Source of the DNA: Bacteroidota bacterium
Lineage (GTDB): Bacteria; Bacteroidota; Bacteroidia; Chitinophagales; Chitinophagaceae
Direction of reading: 5' to 3'
Assembly (NCBI GenBank): GCA_947448725.1
Contig: CANFOM010000005.1
Span: 1 to 64,000 of the forward strand
DNA length: 64,000 bases
The position numbers and the translations under genes are program-made. A model generated the notes under the pieces. The model did no database searches. It was not told the DNA's origin and saw only the letters and a list, made by a program, of their open reading frames with translations. Shown one piece after another: positions 36,709-45,055 of this stretch. Each line of letters opens with the position of its first letter. The stretch's first letter is position 1.

Positions 36709-38025
36709 TTATTTGATAAATAATTGAATGACGGATACGCCAATGAGTCCAAGTATAGAAATTAAAGTTTCCATCACCGTCCAGGATAAAAAGGTTTGTT
36801 TTAAGCTGAGTTTAAAAAACTCTTTATACATCCAAAAACCTGAATCGTTAATGTGCGATCCAAATACGCTGCCTGCACCCACGGCCAATACCATTAATTC
36901 AGGCGATACATTACCGGCTAAAACTAGTGGCGCTACAATGCCCGCTGCAGTTAATCCTGCAACCGTTGCTGAACCTAAGGTCACTCTTAATAAAGCCGTG
37001 ATCACCCATGCGAAAAGCAAAGGAGGCATATCCAGCTTGCTACTAAAGGAGGCAATATAAGCACCAGTTCCACTATCAATCAACACTTGTTTAAAAACAC
37101 CTCCGCTAGTAATGATCAAAATAATTACTGAAATACCAGCAATGGCCTCATTGGACCATTGCATAATTTCTTGCATGGATTTTTTTCTTTTTAAACCAAA
37201 AAAATAAACAGCGGCTAACACAGCAAGTAATAAAGCAATGGTGGAGTCGCCTATAAAAGAAAGAAAAATTCGTAATGGATTTTCTTTAGCAAAAATAATA
37301 TTCGCAATTACAGAAATCGTAATTAACAAAACCGGTGATAAAGCAATACAAAAACTTGCAAAGGCAGGAGGCAATTTTGTTTCGGTATTTATTTTTGAAG
37401 TCCCAAAAAGTTCGGGCACCCCTGTTTGTACACCCTTTAATAATCTGCCTAAAATGGGGCCAGCAATAATAACAGTAGGTATGGCAATCAATAAACCATA
37501 CATCAAAGTCTGACCCATGTTCGCATGAAAAGCATTCACCAATACCACTGGACCCGGGTGGGGTGGTAAAAAACAATGAGTAGTAGATAAGGAAGCGGCC
37601 ATAGGCATTACGATATAAAGCAATGGCAGCTCTGTTCTTCTAGCAATCGAAAAAACCAAAGGAACCAGAATTATAAATCCAGCATTATAATACAAAGGAA
37701 TCCCAATTAAAAAACCAGTAATCAACACAGACCACTGAATATTTTTTTCACCCAAACTTTTAATAAGTGTTGAAGATATTTGTTCTGCAGCACCGCTAAT
37801 TTCTAAAATCTTACCAAGGATCGCGCCCAAACAAATAATAAGTGCAAGCCCACCCAAAGTGCTGCCAACTCCCTTTTCGATAGAAACCAATAAAGCAGCG
37901 GGTTGCATGCCAAGCAATAAACCCGAAACGATGGCTACTATTAGTAATGATAAAAATGGACTTACTTTTTTTATGGTCAAAAATACCTGCAAGGCAATTG
38001 CAAAAATAATTACTGGAAATGTCAT
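36709..38025 (-). CDS. GntP-family gluconate/aldonate:H+ symporter
   Basis: 438 residues with about 12-14 transmembrane helices. GntP family marks are LGGLALIICLGAILGKILE, then THCFLPPHPGPVVLVNA and a C-terminal SHINDSGFWMYKEFF. It imports gluconate or related sugar acids across the cytoplasmic membrane. It sits between an FAH-family hydrolase (26 bases upstream) and GH39, so a shared sugar-acid pathway is likely, with the exact acid unknown. Confidence 0.9.
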   Translation of the reverse strand: MTFPVIIFAIALQVFLTIKKVSPFLSLLIVAIVSGLLLGMQPAALLVSIEKGVGSTLGGLALIICLGAILGKILEISGAAEQISSTLIKSLGEKNIQWSVLITGFLIGIPLYYNAGFIILVPLVFSIARRTELPLLYIVMPMAASLSTTHCFLPPHPGPVVLVNAFHANMGQTLMYGLLIAIPTVIIAGPILGRLLKGVQTGVPELFGTSKINTETKLPPAFASFCIALSPVLLITISVIANIIFAKENPLRIFLSFIGDSTIALLLAVLAAVYFFGLKRKKSMQEIMQWSNEAIAGISVIILIITSGGVFKQVLIDSGTGAYIASFSSKLDMPPLLFAWVITALLRVTLGSATVAGLTAAGIVAPLVLAGNVSPELMVLAVGAGSVFGSHINDSGFWMYKEFFKLSLKQTFLSWTVMETLISILGLIGVSVIQLFIK

Positions 38026-38051
38026 CAGCTTGGTTTGAATGAATAAAAATA

Positions 38052-38879
38052 TTAACGTACTGTATTTAGTAAAGTTCCAATATTATCTATGATAATTTTA
38101 ATTTCATCTTTGGACTGTAAAGTAAAATCACTACCAGGAACAATACCAGTACCAGTCATGATTAAACAGCCTTTAGGAAAAGAGCATTCTCTATAAACAA
38201 AAGAAACCAATTCTTCTGGACTACGTTTCATTTGATTAAGTGTAATGTTTCCTTCAAATATAATTTTCTGATCTCTTTTTATTTCCAATTGAATGGTTGA
38301 ATTTAAATCAATAGGCTGGTCTGTTACAAATACACAGGGGCCCAATGCTGCACAGCCATCATAGGTTTTAGCTTGTGGAAGGTATAAAGGATTTTCACCT
38401 TCAATACTCCTACTGCTCATATCATTACCAATGGTGTATCCAACTATTTTACCAGATGAGGTAACTACTAATGTTAATTCTGGTTCTGGAACATCCCATA
38501 CAGAATCTTTTCGGATATTCACTTTATCGCCAGTGCCCACCACTCGATGAGCGGTGGCTTTAAAAAATACTTCGGGTCTTTCTGCATCATAAACTTTTGC
38601 ATAAAAATCACTACCTCCAGCAGCCTTGGATTCTTCCTGACGACCAACTTTACTTCTTAGATAAGTAACTCCACAGGCCCATAGTTCTTGGTTTTGTATA
38701 GGTGCTAAAATATCGGACAGATTCACCGGTGCAGATTTTTGAAGAATTTGTATTAAAGCCTCCACTTTTTCTAATAAGTTATCATCATTGATAAAAGTAT
38801 CCCAATCCTGTTCTTTGAATAAGTAAGTATTATTTTCTTTTTCAATGAGGATGCCTTCTTTTGTTTTATATAATTTCAT
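38052..38879 (-). CDS. Fumarylacetoacetate-hydrolase-family protein, possibly 2-keto-3-deoxy-aldonate dehydratase
   Basis: 275 residues of the FAH superfamily. The divalent-metal acids are in SVWDVPEPELTLVV and further at GYTIGNDMSSRSIEGENP. LPQAKTYDGCAALGPCV and the closing MTGTGIVPGSDFTLQSKDEI are family hallmarks. Members include acylpyruvate hydrolases and 2-keto-3-deoxy-D-arabinonate / L-arabinonate dehydratases. The operon with a GntP permease and a xylosidase-type GH39 favours a sugar-acid dehydratase role (inference). It is the first gene of that operon. Confidence 0.85.
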   Translation of the reverse strand: MKLYKTKEGILIEKENNTYLFKEQDWDTFINDDNLLEKVEALIQILQKSAPVNLSDILAPIQNQELWACGVTYLRSKVGRQEESKAAGGSDFYAKVYDAERPEVFFKATAHRVVGTGDKVNIRKDSVWDVPEPELTLVVTSSGKIVGYTIGNDMSSRSIEGENPLYLPQAKTYDGCAALGPCVFVTDQPIDLNSTIQLEIKRDQKIIFEGNITLNQMKRSPEELVSFVYRECSFPKGCLIMTGTGIVPGSDFTLQSKDEIKIIIDNIGTLLNTVR

Positions 38880-38981
38880 ATTTTTTGTTTCTATGCTAAT
38901 GTTTTACCTAGTTAAATTTAAGATGTTTTTGATAGATTAATCCTTGGCCGCTCTATATCATTTTAAGAGGAAGTTTTATGC

Positions 38982-39012
38982 AAAAAAAAGCCCTCAACTT
39001 TCATTGAGGGCT
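38982..39012 (-). terminator. Intrinsic terminator of tRNA-Phe
   Basis: Read on the minus strand: agccctcaa pairs with ttgagggct around a 6-base loop, followed by a run of T. It starts 2 bases after the tRNA 3' end. Confidence 0.85.
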
Positions 39013-39014
39013 TG

Positions 39015-39087
39015 TGGCACCACCCGGGCTCGAACCGGGGACACAAGGATTTTCAGTCCTTTGCTCTACCAACTGAGCTACAGCGCC
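39015..39087 (-). tRNA. tRNA-Phe (anticodon GAA)
   Basis: 73-base cloverleaf on the minus strand. It has acceptor GGCGCTG / TGGTGCC (with G-U pairs), D-arm GCTC-AGTTGGTA-GAGC, anticodon arm AAGGA-CTGAAAA-TCCTT with GAA, T-arm CCCGG-TTCGAGC-CCGGG, and discriminator A. The CCA end is not encoded (CAA follows). It has its own promoter and terminator. Confidence 0.97.
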
Positions 39088-39132
39088 ATTGTTTAGTTCA
39101 ACCTAATCCGAAGACTTCTATGAACCGGGGAG

Positions 39133-39164
39133 CAAATATAGGCTAGGGCGCCTTAAATAGCAAA
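39133..39164 (-). promoter_or_regulatory. Bacteroidota-type promoter of tRNA-Phe
   Basis: On the minus strand TTTG (39161-39164), 20 bases, then TATATTTG (39133-39140). This matches TTTG-N19-21-TAnnTTTG fully and is the best promoter in the window. Transcription should start about 40 bases before the tRNA. Confidence 0.8.
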
Positions 39165-39198
39165 AAATATGGATTCTTTATTGAAAATCAGTGTTTTA

Positions 39199-40083
39199 CT
39201 ATGCCGAAGTAGCTACTATAAAAAAGGATATAATTATTAATGCCAAGCCAGCCCACTGCTTTGGACTTAGTCTTTCTTTAAAAAAGAAGTAGCCTATTAA
39301 TACGGACAATAGCTGACTACTAATAATTAAGATATTAATAACCATGATGGGCAAGTACTGATAAGATATATTGATGGCTAGACCACCAGCCACTAATAGC
39401 AATCCTAATTTTAAATAGGTTGAAATATGTTTAGCGGTTAAATAAGATAATAAGTTTTTAAATAAGCCATCTCTTATTACCAATACCAATCCAAATAACA
39501 TCGCTGTGGTTTCAATAACCAAACTAAAGCCTAGGGGACCCCACCAACTGATTGGATAAGTATATAAAGCGTAAGAGCTACCCCAAAAAAAGCTAGCGAG
39601 TAATCCGTACAACATTCCATTTTTTTGTTCACTAATACTTGATTGTTCTTTTCCTTGAAAATATAAAAGTAATAAGCCAACTGTTGAAAATATGAAAGCG
39701 TATAAATAATTGGCTTTCCACACCTCTCCTACTATAAATACAGCGGTTAAAATAGTAAATAACTTTATCGCGGATACAGGCACCACAATGCTTACAGGCG
39801 CCCGTTGTATGCCTCTTAAAAAAAACACTAGCCCAAAAATATTAAAGATACTTAATGCTATAGTTAATAAAAAAGGAGTGCCCAAGCTTAATGTGTGTAC
39901 GGTCCATCCTTTAAAAAAAGAATGATCTTTGTATCCAAAATATAAAATGGAAAATATTCCGGAAGCAAAAATGCCTCTATAAAACATCCCTATTTGATAG
40001 GGTATATTTTGCGTAACTTTTTTCCAATAGGAATTACTTATTGCAAAACACAACGCGCCAATTAAAACAAATACAATTCCCAT
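39199..40083 (-). CDS. EamA/DMT-family transporter
   Basis: 294 residues with ten predicted transmembrane helices in two EamA repeats (about 1-135 and 150-290). The first repeat begins MGIVFVLIGALCFAISNSYW and the second LLASFFWGSSYALYTYP. It is a drug/metabolite-type exporter or permease of unknown substrate. Its ATG lies 2 bases after the asnS stop codon, so it is translated from the asnS transcript. Confidence 0.88.
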   Translation of the reverse strand: MGIVFVLIGALCFAISNSYWKKVTQNIPYQIGMFYRGIFASGIFSILYFGYKDHSFFKGWTVHTLSLGTPFLLTIALSIFNIFGLVFFLRGIQRAPVSIVVPVSAIKLFTILTAVFIVGEVWKANYLYAFIFSTVGLLLLYFQGKEQSSISEQKNGMLYGLLASFFWGSSYALYTYPISWWGPLGFSLVIETTAMLFGLVLVIRDGLFKNLLSYLTAKHISTYLKLGLLLVAGGLAINISYQYLPIMVINILIISSQLLSVLIGYFFFKERLSPKQWAGLALIIISFFIVATSA

Positions 40084-40085
40084 TA

Positions 40086-41534
40086 TTAATATTCACAATT
40101 TTTCGGAGTTCTCGCAAAAGGAATTACATCTCTTATATTGGTCATGCCTGTTACAAACTGAATCATTCTTTCAAAACCCAATCCAAATCCAGCGTGTGGC
40201 ACGGTGCCGAATCTTCTGGTGTCTAAATACCAGCTCATGTCTTCTAATGGAATATGCATGGCATTCATTCTGGCTTCAAGCTTGTCTAAACGCTCCTCTC
40301 TTTGACTTCCGCCCACGATCTCACCAATGCCCGGTGCTAGTATATCCATCGCTGCTACGGTTTCTTTGCCAGGTGCACAGCCATCGTTCATGCGCATATA
40401 AAACGCTTTAATGGCAGCCGGATAGCCTGTAACAATCACTGGTTTTTTAAAATGTTGCTCTACTAAATATCTTTCATGTTCACTTTGTAAATCAATGCCC
40501 CATTTTACTTCGTATTGGAATTTCTTTTTCTTGTAATGATTGCTATTCAATAAAATATCAATGGCTTCGGTATATGTAATACGTTCGAAATTATTATTAA
40601 CTACCAATTCTAATTTTTCTCTTAGTCCAAAGCCGCTTCTTTTTTCTGTAGGCAACAACTTTTCTTCTTCGGCCAATCTAGCATCTAAAAAATCAATATC
40701 GTCTGCATTATTTTTTAGCGCATAATTAATTAAATATTTTATAAACTCCTCGGCCAAATTCATGTTGTCTTCAATATCATAAAAAGCCATTTCTGGTTCT
40801 ATCATCCAAAACTCTGCTAAGTGTCTAGTGGTGTTTGAATTTTCGGCACGAAAGGTGGGACCAAAAGTATAAATCTCTGAAAACGCCATGGCGCCTAGTT
40901 CTCCTTCGAGTTGTCCACTCACCGTTAAGTTGGTTCCTTTGCCAAAAAAGTCTTGTGTATAATCTATTTCTCCTTGTTCATTTTTTGGCGCCCCTTCTAA
41001 TGGAAGTGTGGTGACACGAAACATTTCTCCTGCACCTTCGGCATCAGAACTCGTAATAATAGGTGTATGTAAATAAACAAATCCACGTTCATTGTAAAAT
41101 TGATGTACTGCAAAAGCTAAGGCATGTCTTAATCTAAACACCGACCCAAAAGTGTTGGTACGAAAACGCAAATGCGCTTTCTCTCTTAAAAATTCTAAAG
41201 AATGTTTTTTAGGTTGTAAAGGAAATTTTTCTGCATCGCTATCCCCTAAAATTTCAATGGTCTTTGCTTTTACTTCAACCGACTGCCCCTTGCCTAAACT
41301 TTCCACTACGGTTCCAATTATTTTTAAAGAGGCTCCTGTTGTAATGCGTTTTAAGATGACATCTTCAAATTCTCCCAAAGAAGCCACTATTTGAATATTG
41401 GCATTCGTACTTCCGTCGTTTAAAGCAATAAACTGATTGTTTCTAAAGGTTCGCACCCAGCCCATTACTACCACTTCGGTCCCTGTTGGGGTAGCCGATA
41501 ACAATTGCTTTATTTTGATTCTTTGATTGAACAT
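40086..41534 (-). CDS. asnS: Asparaginyl-tRNA synthetase
   Basis: 482 residues from the ATG at 41534 ([12 protein letters not shown]). An in-frame ATG at 41555 overlaps the promoter -7 box and is rejected. The N-terminal OB-fold ([21 protein letters not shown]) binds the tRNA anticodon. The class II catalytic core has motif 2 ([22 protein letters not shown]) and motif 3 near the C-terminus ([16 protein letters not shown]). The AsnRS-type [17 protein letters not shown] separates it from AspRS. Charges tRNA-Asn in the cytosol. Probably co-transcribed with the DMT transporter. Confidence 0.97.
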   Translation of the reverse strand: MFNQRIKIKQLLSATPTGTEVVVMGWVRTFRNNQFIALNDGSTNANIQIVASLGEFEDVILKRITTGASLKIIGTVVESLGKGQSVEVKAKTIEILGDSDAEKFPLQPKKHSLEFLREKAHLRFRTNTFGSVFRLRHALAFAVHQFYNERGFVYLHTPIITSSDAEGAGEMFRVTTLPLEGAPKNEQGEIDYTQDFFGKGTNLTVSGQLEGELGAMAFSEIYTFGPTFRAENSNTTRHLAEFWMIEPEMAFYDIEDNMNLAEEFIKYLINYALKNNADDIDFLDARLAEEEKLLPTEKRSGFGLREKLELVVNNNFERITYTEAIDILLNSNHYKKKKFQYEVKWGIDLQSEHERYLVEQHFKKPVIVTGYPAAIKAFYMRMNDGCAPGKETVAAMDILAPGIGEIVGGSQREERLDKLEARMNAMHIPLEDMSWYLDTRRFGTVPHAGFGLGFERMIQFVTGMTNIRDVIPFARTPKNCEY

Positions 41535-41552
41535 GTTTGTGTTTTCGAATGG

Positions 41553-41560
41553 CAAAGATA
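41553..41560 (-). promoter_or_regulatory. -7 promoter box of asnS (TATCTTTG)
   Basis: Minus-strand TATCTTTG (perfect TAnnTTTG), 18 bases before the ATG at 41534. It predicts a very short leader and fixes the asnS start. Confidence 0.65.
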
Positions 41561-41803
41561 ATCCGTTTCGGGGCCCAATTGCCCTGTTTTAGGTATAAAA
41601 ACAGATAAAAAATTGTTTTTTTGTTAAAAATCTGCTTAACATTGCAGTAGCAAAGGCCAAGAGATTCTTTTTATGTTGATGGCTTGCTACCCTAATTTCC
41701 CTTTATTCAATTGTCGGTCTCAGTAATTTCGACCGAAATTTCAAAAAAGCGTTCAAATATTTCCAACTCTTGATTCGATTTTTAAATAAACCATAGTTAC
41801 ACA

Positions 41804-43300
41804 GTGCCAGAAAAAGACGACAAACCAAAAAGGGGACGTAAACCCATTGCCGCTGCCCCAGCCGCAAAATCAGCTCCAGCTAGCAGTTCTGAAAAAAAAC
41901 CAATAGGTAAAAAACCTATTCCTTCCAAAAAGGTGGAACCTGTTAAAGATGCTAATGAAGACGATAAAGCTTCTCAAATTGCGCAAGCCTTATTCGGAGA
42001 CGAAAGTGCTGCAAGTGCAGAGGCTCCGGCTCAGTCGATCAACAATAGTAATGAGCAAGTGGGTACTAATAATACCAATGCTCCCAATAGTCAAGGAGGT
42101 CCAAACGGCGCTCCTAATAATGGGCCAAATTTACCTGCGCAACGTTACCCACAACCCAAAAAAGAACCTGTTTTTAATGTAGAGTTTGATGGCGTTATTG
42201 AATCTGAAGGCGTTTTAGAAATGATGCCCGATGGTTATGGTTTCCTTCGATCTTCTGATTACAACTATTTATCTTCTCCCGACGACGTATATGTTTCTCC
42301 TTCACAAATAAAGTTATTTGGACTAAAAGTTGGTGACACCGTTCATGGTACTGTTCGTGTTCCAAGAGAGGGTGAAAAATATTTTGCATTGACTAAAGTG
42401 AATCAAGTCAATGGAAAAAATCCGGATGAAATTCGTGATCGTATTCCTTTTGATTATTTAACACCCATCTTCCCTTTTGAAAAATTAAATTTATATACTT
42501 CTGCTACTAATTATAGTACACGTATTATGGATTTATTTACCCCTATTGGTAAGGGTCAAAGAGGACTGATTGTGGCGCAGCCAAAAGTGGGTAAAACAAT
42601 GTTATTAAAAGAAGTGGCCAATGCCATAGCAGCCAACCATCCAGAATGTTATTTAATTATTTTATTAATAGATGAAAGACCAGAGGAGGTGACCGATGTT
42701 GAGCGTTCGGTTAAAGGAGAGGTTATCGCTTCTACTTTTGATGAGCCTGCGGAAAAACACGTTAAAGTTTCATCGGTAGCATTACAAAAAGCCAAACGCT
42801 TAGTAGAGTGCGGACATGATGTGGTTATATTATTAGATTCTATTACTCGTTTAGCACGTGCACACAATACAGTAGCGCCAAGCTCTGGTAAAGTATTATC
42901 AGGTGGTGTGGAAGCAACTGCTTTATTGCGTCCAAAACAATTTTTTGGCGCAGCACGTAAAATTGAAAACGGAGGATCCCTTACTATATTAGCAACGGCC
43001 CTTATTGAAACTGGTTCTAAAATGGACGAGGTTATTTTTGAAGAGTTTAAAGGAACCGGTAATATGGAATTGGTATTGGATCGTCGTTTAGCGAACAAGC
43101 GTATTTTCCCTGCTATTGATTTAGTTGGATCAAGCACGCGTCGTGACGATTTATTATTAGACAAAGATGTACTTGGTAGAATGAATATTCTTCGCTTGTT
43201 TATTAACGATATGAACAACGATGAAGCAATGAATGAATTATTAAAACGCATGCGCGGCACTAAAGACAACGAAGAGTTTTTAGCCAGCATGAATCGTTAA
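41804..43300 (+). CDS. rho: Transcription termination factor Rho with disordered N-terminus
   Basis: 498 residues, RNA-dependent hexameric ATPase that ends transcription. Residues 1-125 are low complexity: Lys/Ala/Pro-rich, then Asn/Gly/Pro-rich. The primary RNA-binding cold-shock-like domain follows (about 130-205, [15 protein letters not shown]). The ATPase core has Walker A AQPKVGKT (258-265), [12 protein letters not shown], and Walker [17 protein letters not shown]. The start is GTG; an in-frame TAA at 41783 and the absence of an ATG make it the only plausible start. The usual N-terminal helical bundle is not recognisable before the disordered part. A strong intrinsic terminator follows the stop. 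Confidence 0.96.
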   Translation: MPEKDDKPKRGRKPIAAAPAAKSAPASSSEKKPIGKKPIPSKKVEPVKDANEDDKASQIAQALFGDESAASAEAPAQSINNSNEQVGTNNTNAPNSQGGPNGAPNNGPNLPAQRYPQPKKEPVFNVEFDGVIESEGVLEMMPDGYGFLRSSDYNYLSSPDDVYVSPSQIKLFGLKVGDTVHGTVRVPREGEKYFALTKVNQVNGKNPDEIRDRIPFDYLTPIFPFEKLNLYTSATNYSTRIMDLFTPIGKGQRGLIVAQPKVGKTMLLKEVANAIAANHPECYLIILLIDERPEEVTDVERSVKGEVIASTFDEPAEKHVKVSSVALQKAKRLVECGHDVVILLDSITRLARAHNTVAPSSGKVLSGGVEATALLRPKQFFGAARKIENGGSLTILATALIETGSKMDEVIFEEFKGTGNMELVLDRRLANKRIFPAIDLVGSSTRRDDLLLDKDVLGRMNILRLFINDMNNDEAMNELLKRMRGTKDNEEFLASMNR

Positions 43301-43302
43301 AT

Positions 43303-43337
43303 AAAAAGGCCCTTAATAAAATTTAAGGGCCTTTTTT
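43303..43337. terminator. Intrinsic terminator of rho
   Basis: aaaaaggcccttaa pairs fully with ttaagggccttttt (14 base pairs, 6-base loop), ending in a T-run. A-run and T-run on both sides make it usable in both directions. Confidence 0.9.
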
Positions 43338-43368
43338 ACCTTATTTAATTAAAGGGTATAAACTAAAT

Positions 43369-43395
43369 CGATGACACCGTTTATGGGTGTCATCG
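43369..43395. repeat. Isolated 10-bp perfect hairpin between rho and nadD
   Basis: cgatgacacc pairs with ggtgtcatcg around a 7-base loop, and six A follow on the plus strand. It lies between two terminators and has no obvious partner gene. Read on the minus strand it has no T-run upstream of nadD's end, so it is not a normal terminator of nadD. Confidence 0.6.
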
Positions 43396-43412
43396 AAAAA
43401 ATCATAAGATAA

Positions 43413-43456
43413 AAAATAAATATGCGCTTAAATTAAATTAAGCGCATATTTATTTT
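43413..43456 (-). terminator. Long hairpin at the nadD stop codon
   Basis: A 19-base perfect inverted repeat (43413-43431 with 43438-43456, 6-base loop) whose outer arm covers the nadD stop codon. T-rich sequence follows on the minus strand. It is a likely terminator of the feoA-nadD transcript. Confidence 0.7.
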
Positions 43457-44027
43457 AGTCCTTAAAGTAATTACTTTTCTCTATTTCTTCACGCACTTTT
43501 TCTGGCACTAAATAACGAATCGTTATTCCTTCTTTTCGATTGTTACGAATTAGTGTGGCGGATAATTGTAATAAGGGCGCGTCTAATATAATTATGCGCG
43601 CGCCATAGTCATTAGTAATATCAAAACCATCCCGACGATACACGATGAATTGATAATTTTTTACAAGGGTTTCAAAATTTTTCCACTTCGGTAAATTTTG
43701 AAAACTATCTGCTCCCATGATCACAGAAAATTCATGCTGTGGATATTTTTCTGCTAAATAAGTAAGTGTGTCAATGGTATACGAGGGCTTGGGCAAGGAG
43801 AATTCAATATCAGAAACTTTTAGTTGTATATCTTCTTCGATCGCGAGCTTCGCTAAATGTAATCGGTCGTATTCATTTAATAAACTTCCTTGTGGCTTCA
43901 ACGGATTTTGTGGAGACACCACTAACCATACTTGTTTAAGATCAGAATGATTGGCCACAAAACTAGCCACCATTAGATGACCGTTGTGTATAGGATTAAA
44001 AGAACCAAAAAATAAGCCAATCTTCAT
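43455..44027 (-). CDS. nadD: Nicotinate-nucleotide adenylyltransferase
   Basis: 190 residues. Nucleotidyltransferase fold with the N-terminal motif GLFFGSFNPIHNGHLMVA (T/HxGH site). Further NadD segments are WLVVSPQNPLKP, FSVIMGADSFQNLPKW and the C-terminal SATLIRN. It makes nicotinate adenine dinucleotide from NaMN and ATP in NAD synthesis. It is 18 bases downstream of feoA and probably co-transcribed with it. Confidence 0.95.
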   Translation of the reverse strand: MKIGLFFGSFNPIHNGHLMVASFVANHSDLKQVWLVVSPQNPLKPQGSLLNEYDRLHLAKLAIEEDIQLKVSDIEFSLPKPSYTIDTLTYLAEKYPQHEFSVIMGADSFQNLPKWKNFETLVKNYQFIVYRRDGFDITNDYGARIIILDAPLLQLSATLIRNNRKEGITIRYLVPEKVREEIEKSNYFKD

Positions 44028-44045
44028 TTTATAAATGGTTGATTA

Positions 44046-44285
44046 TCAATTATTTATATCAATTTTGGGGGCAATAAAAATACTATCTGCCTCGTTCATT
44101 CTTAGGCTCAATTGATAACCTGCCACCGAAATAGAAATAGGATCTCCTAATGGCGCAATTTGTTCCACTGTAATTAATTCACCTGGTATACAGCCCATCT
44201 CCATTAATTTCAAAAAAATTTCATCATTTTCAAAAGAATGAATAACGCCCGACTCCCCCATTTTTAACTCTGATAGTTTCTTCAT
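44046..44285 (-). CDS. feoA: FeoA-family SH3-like protein
   Basis: 79 residues forming an SH3-like barrel. It carries the FeoA pattern LMEMGCIPGELITVEQIAPLGDP and the ending GYQLSLRMNEADSIFI. FeoA normally helps the ferrous iron transporter FeoB, but no feoB is in the window, so it may act alone or with a distant FeoB. It shares a transcript with nadD. A -7 box TATCTTTG lies 11 bases before its start. Confidence 0.9.
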   Translation of the reverse strand: MKKLSELKMGESGVIHSFENDEIFLKLMEMGCIPGELITVEQIAPLGDPISISVAGYQLSLRMNEADSIFIAPKIDINN

Positions 44286-44295
44286 AGTAATAATG

Positions 44296-44303
44296 CAAAG
44301 ATA
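44296..44303 (-). promoter_or_regulatory. -7 promoter box of feoA-nadD (TATCTTTG)
   Basis: Minus-strand perfect TAnnTTTG, only 10 bases from the feoA ATG, implying a nearly leaderless mRNA. Confidence 0.6.
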
Positions 44304-44358
44304 GTTTCTGTTTTACACAAATAGTTACGAAATTTGGAGCATTGAATAACAATATTTT

Positions 44359-44796
44359 ATGTGCATGACCATCTCTTTTAATAAGGCCGATAAAAACGCA
44401 ACGCTTGGCAATCGTTTGGCACTAAAGGCTTTCATTGAAAAGGCTTTAAAAAAAGAAGGCATGACTATTGAATCTCTTCAATATATATTTTGTTCAGATA
44501 AATTTTTGCTGGATATCAATAAATCCTATCTAAAACACGACTACTACACCGATATAATAAGTTTCGACCTATCTGAAATCAAAGGAAAGCTCATCGGCGA
44601 AGTGTATATTAGCATTGACCGGGTAAAAGACAATGCCAAAACCCACAAAACAATTCTAAACGAGGAATTATTAAGGGTAATATTCCATGGAGCCCTTCAT
44701 TTTTGTGGTTATAAGGATAAAAAGCCTGCCGACGCCAAAGAAATGCGCGCCCAGGAGAACAAATGGCTAAAGTCCTACCTAAAATCTCTTTCCTAA
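44359..44796 (+). CDS. ybeY: Endoribonuclease YbeY (16S rRNA maturation)
   Basis: 145 residues. The metal motif is HGALHFCGYKD, in which the third ligand of the classical H3xH5xH is Asp, as I recall for Bacteroidota YbeY proteins. Upstream are the family strands DYYTDIISFDLSEI and GEVYISIDRVKDNA. Zinc-dependent single-strand RNase acting in 16S rRNA 3' maturation and ribosome quality control. Two in-frame starts (44359 and 44365) differ by two codons. It precedes the repeat region and mnmG. Confidence 0.92.
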   Translation: MCMTISFNKADKNATLGNRLALKAFIEKALKKEGMTIESLQYIFCSDKFLLDINKSYLKHDYYTDIISFDLSEIKGKLIGEVYISIDRVKDNAKTHKTILNEELLRVIFHGALHFCGYKDKKPADAKEMRAQENKWLKSYLKSLS

Positions 44797-44815
44797 GCCA
44801 TTTTGCTACAAAAAG

Positions 44816-44942
44816 GTTCCACATGGAACCTTCCACTTTGCTTTTATAGGAGCTTGAGAATCTAAATGCGGCTACCCCAGGTCAACTTGTCTCCAAAACG
44901 TTCCACATGGAACCTTCTCGTATACTTTTATACGTGTATGAG
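44816..44942. repeat. Duplicated palindromic module, parS-like (two 43-bp copies, 84-bp period)
   Basis: Copy 1 is 44816-44858 and copy 2 is 44900-44942. Each has GTTCCACATGGAAC extended to GTTCCACATGGAACCTTC, then 7 variable bases, CTTTTATA, 7 variable bases, GAG. In copy 1 the palindrome reaches 9-base arms (AAGGTTCCA/TGGAACCTT) around CA. The core differs by one base from the Pseudomonas chromosomal parS core GTTCCACGTGGAAC. Around 44919-44934 a small hairpin (cgtata/tatacg) overlaps copy 2. The rest of 44797-45096 is non-coding. Confidence 0.75.
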
Positions 44943-45055
44943 CGTATTAATTCTGTTCCGAGCTCGTATTTTGAGCAAAGCGATCCTCTAGTTGAGAAAT
45001 AGACATTTTATTCGAAAATTTGCTTATAAAGAATCTACGCTTAAGCATTAATTGA

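Noticed and set aside
41713..41735. Inverted repeat tcggtc / gaccga upstream of rho
   Set aside because: Only six base pairs with an 11-base loop; no other sign of an operator.
42649..43290. 213-codon open frame on the minus strand inside rho
   Set aside because: It is fully antisense to the conserved ATPase core of Rho and has no family match or upstream promoter; shadow frame.
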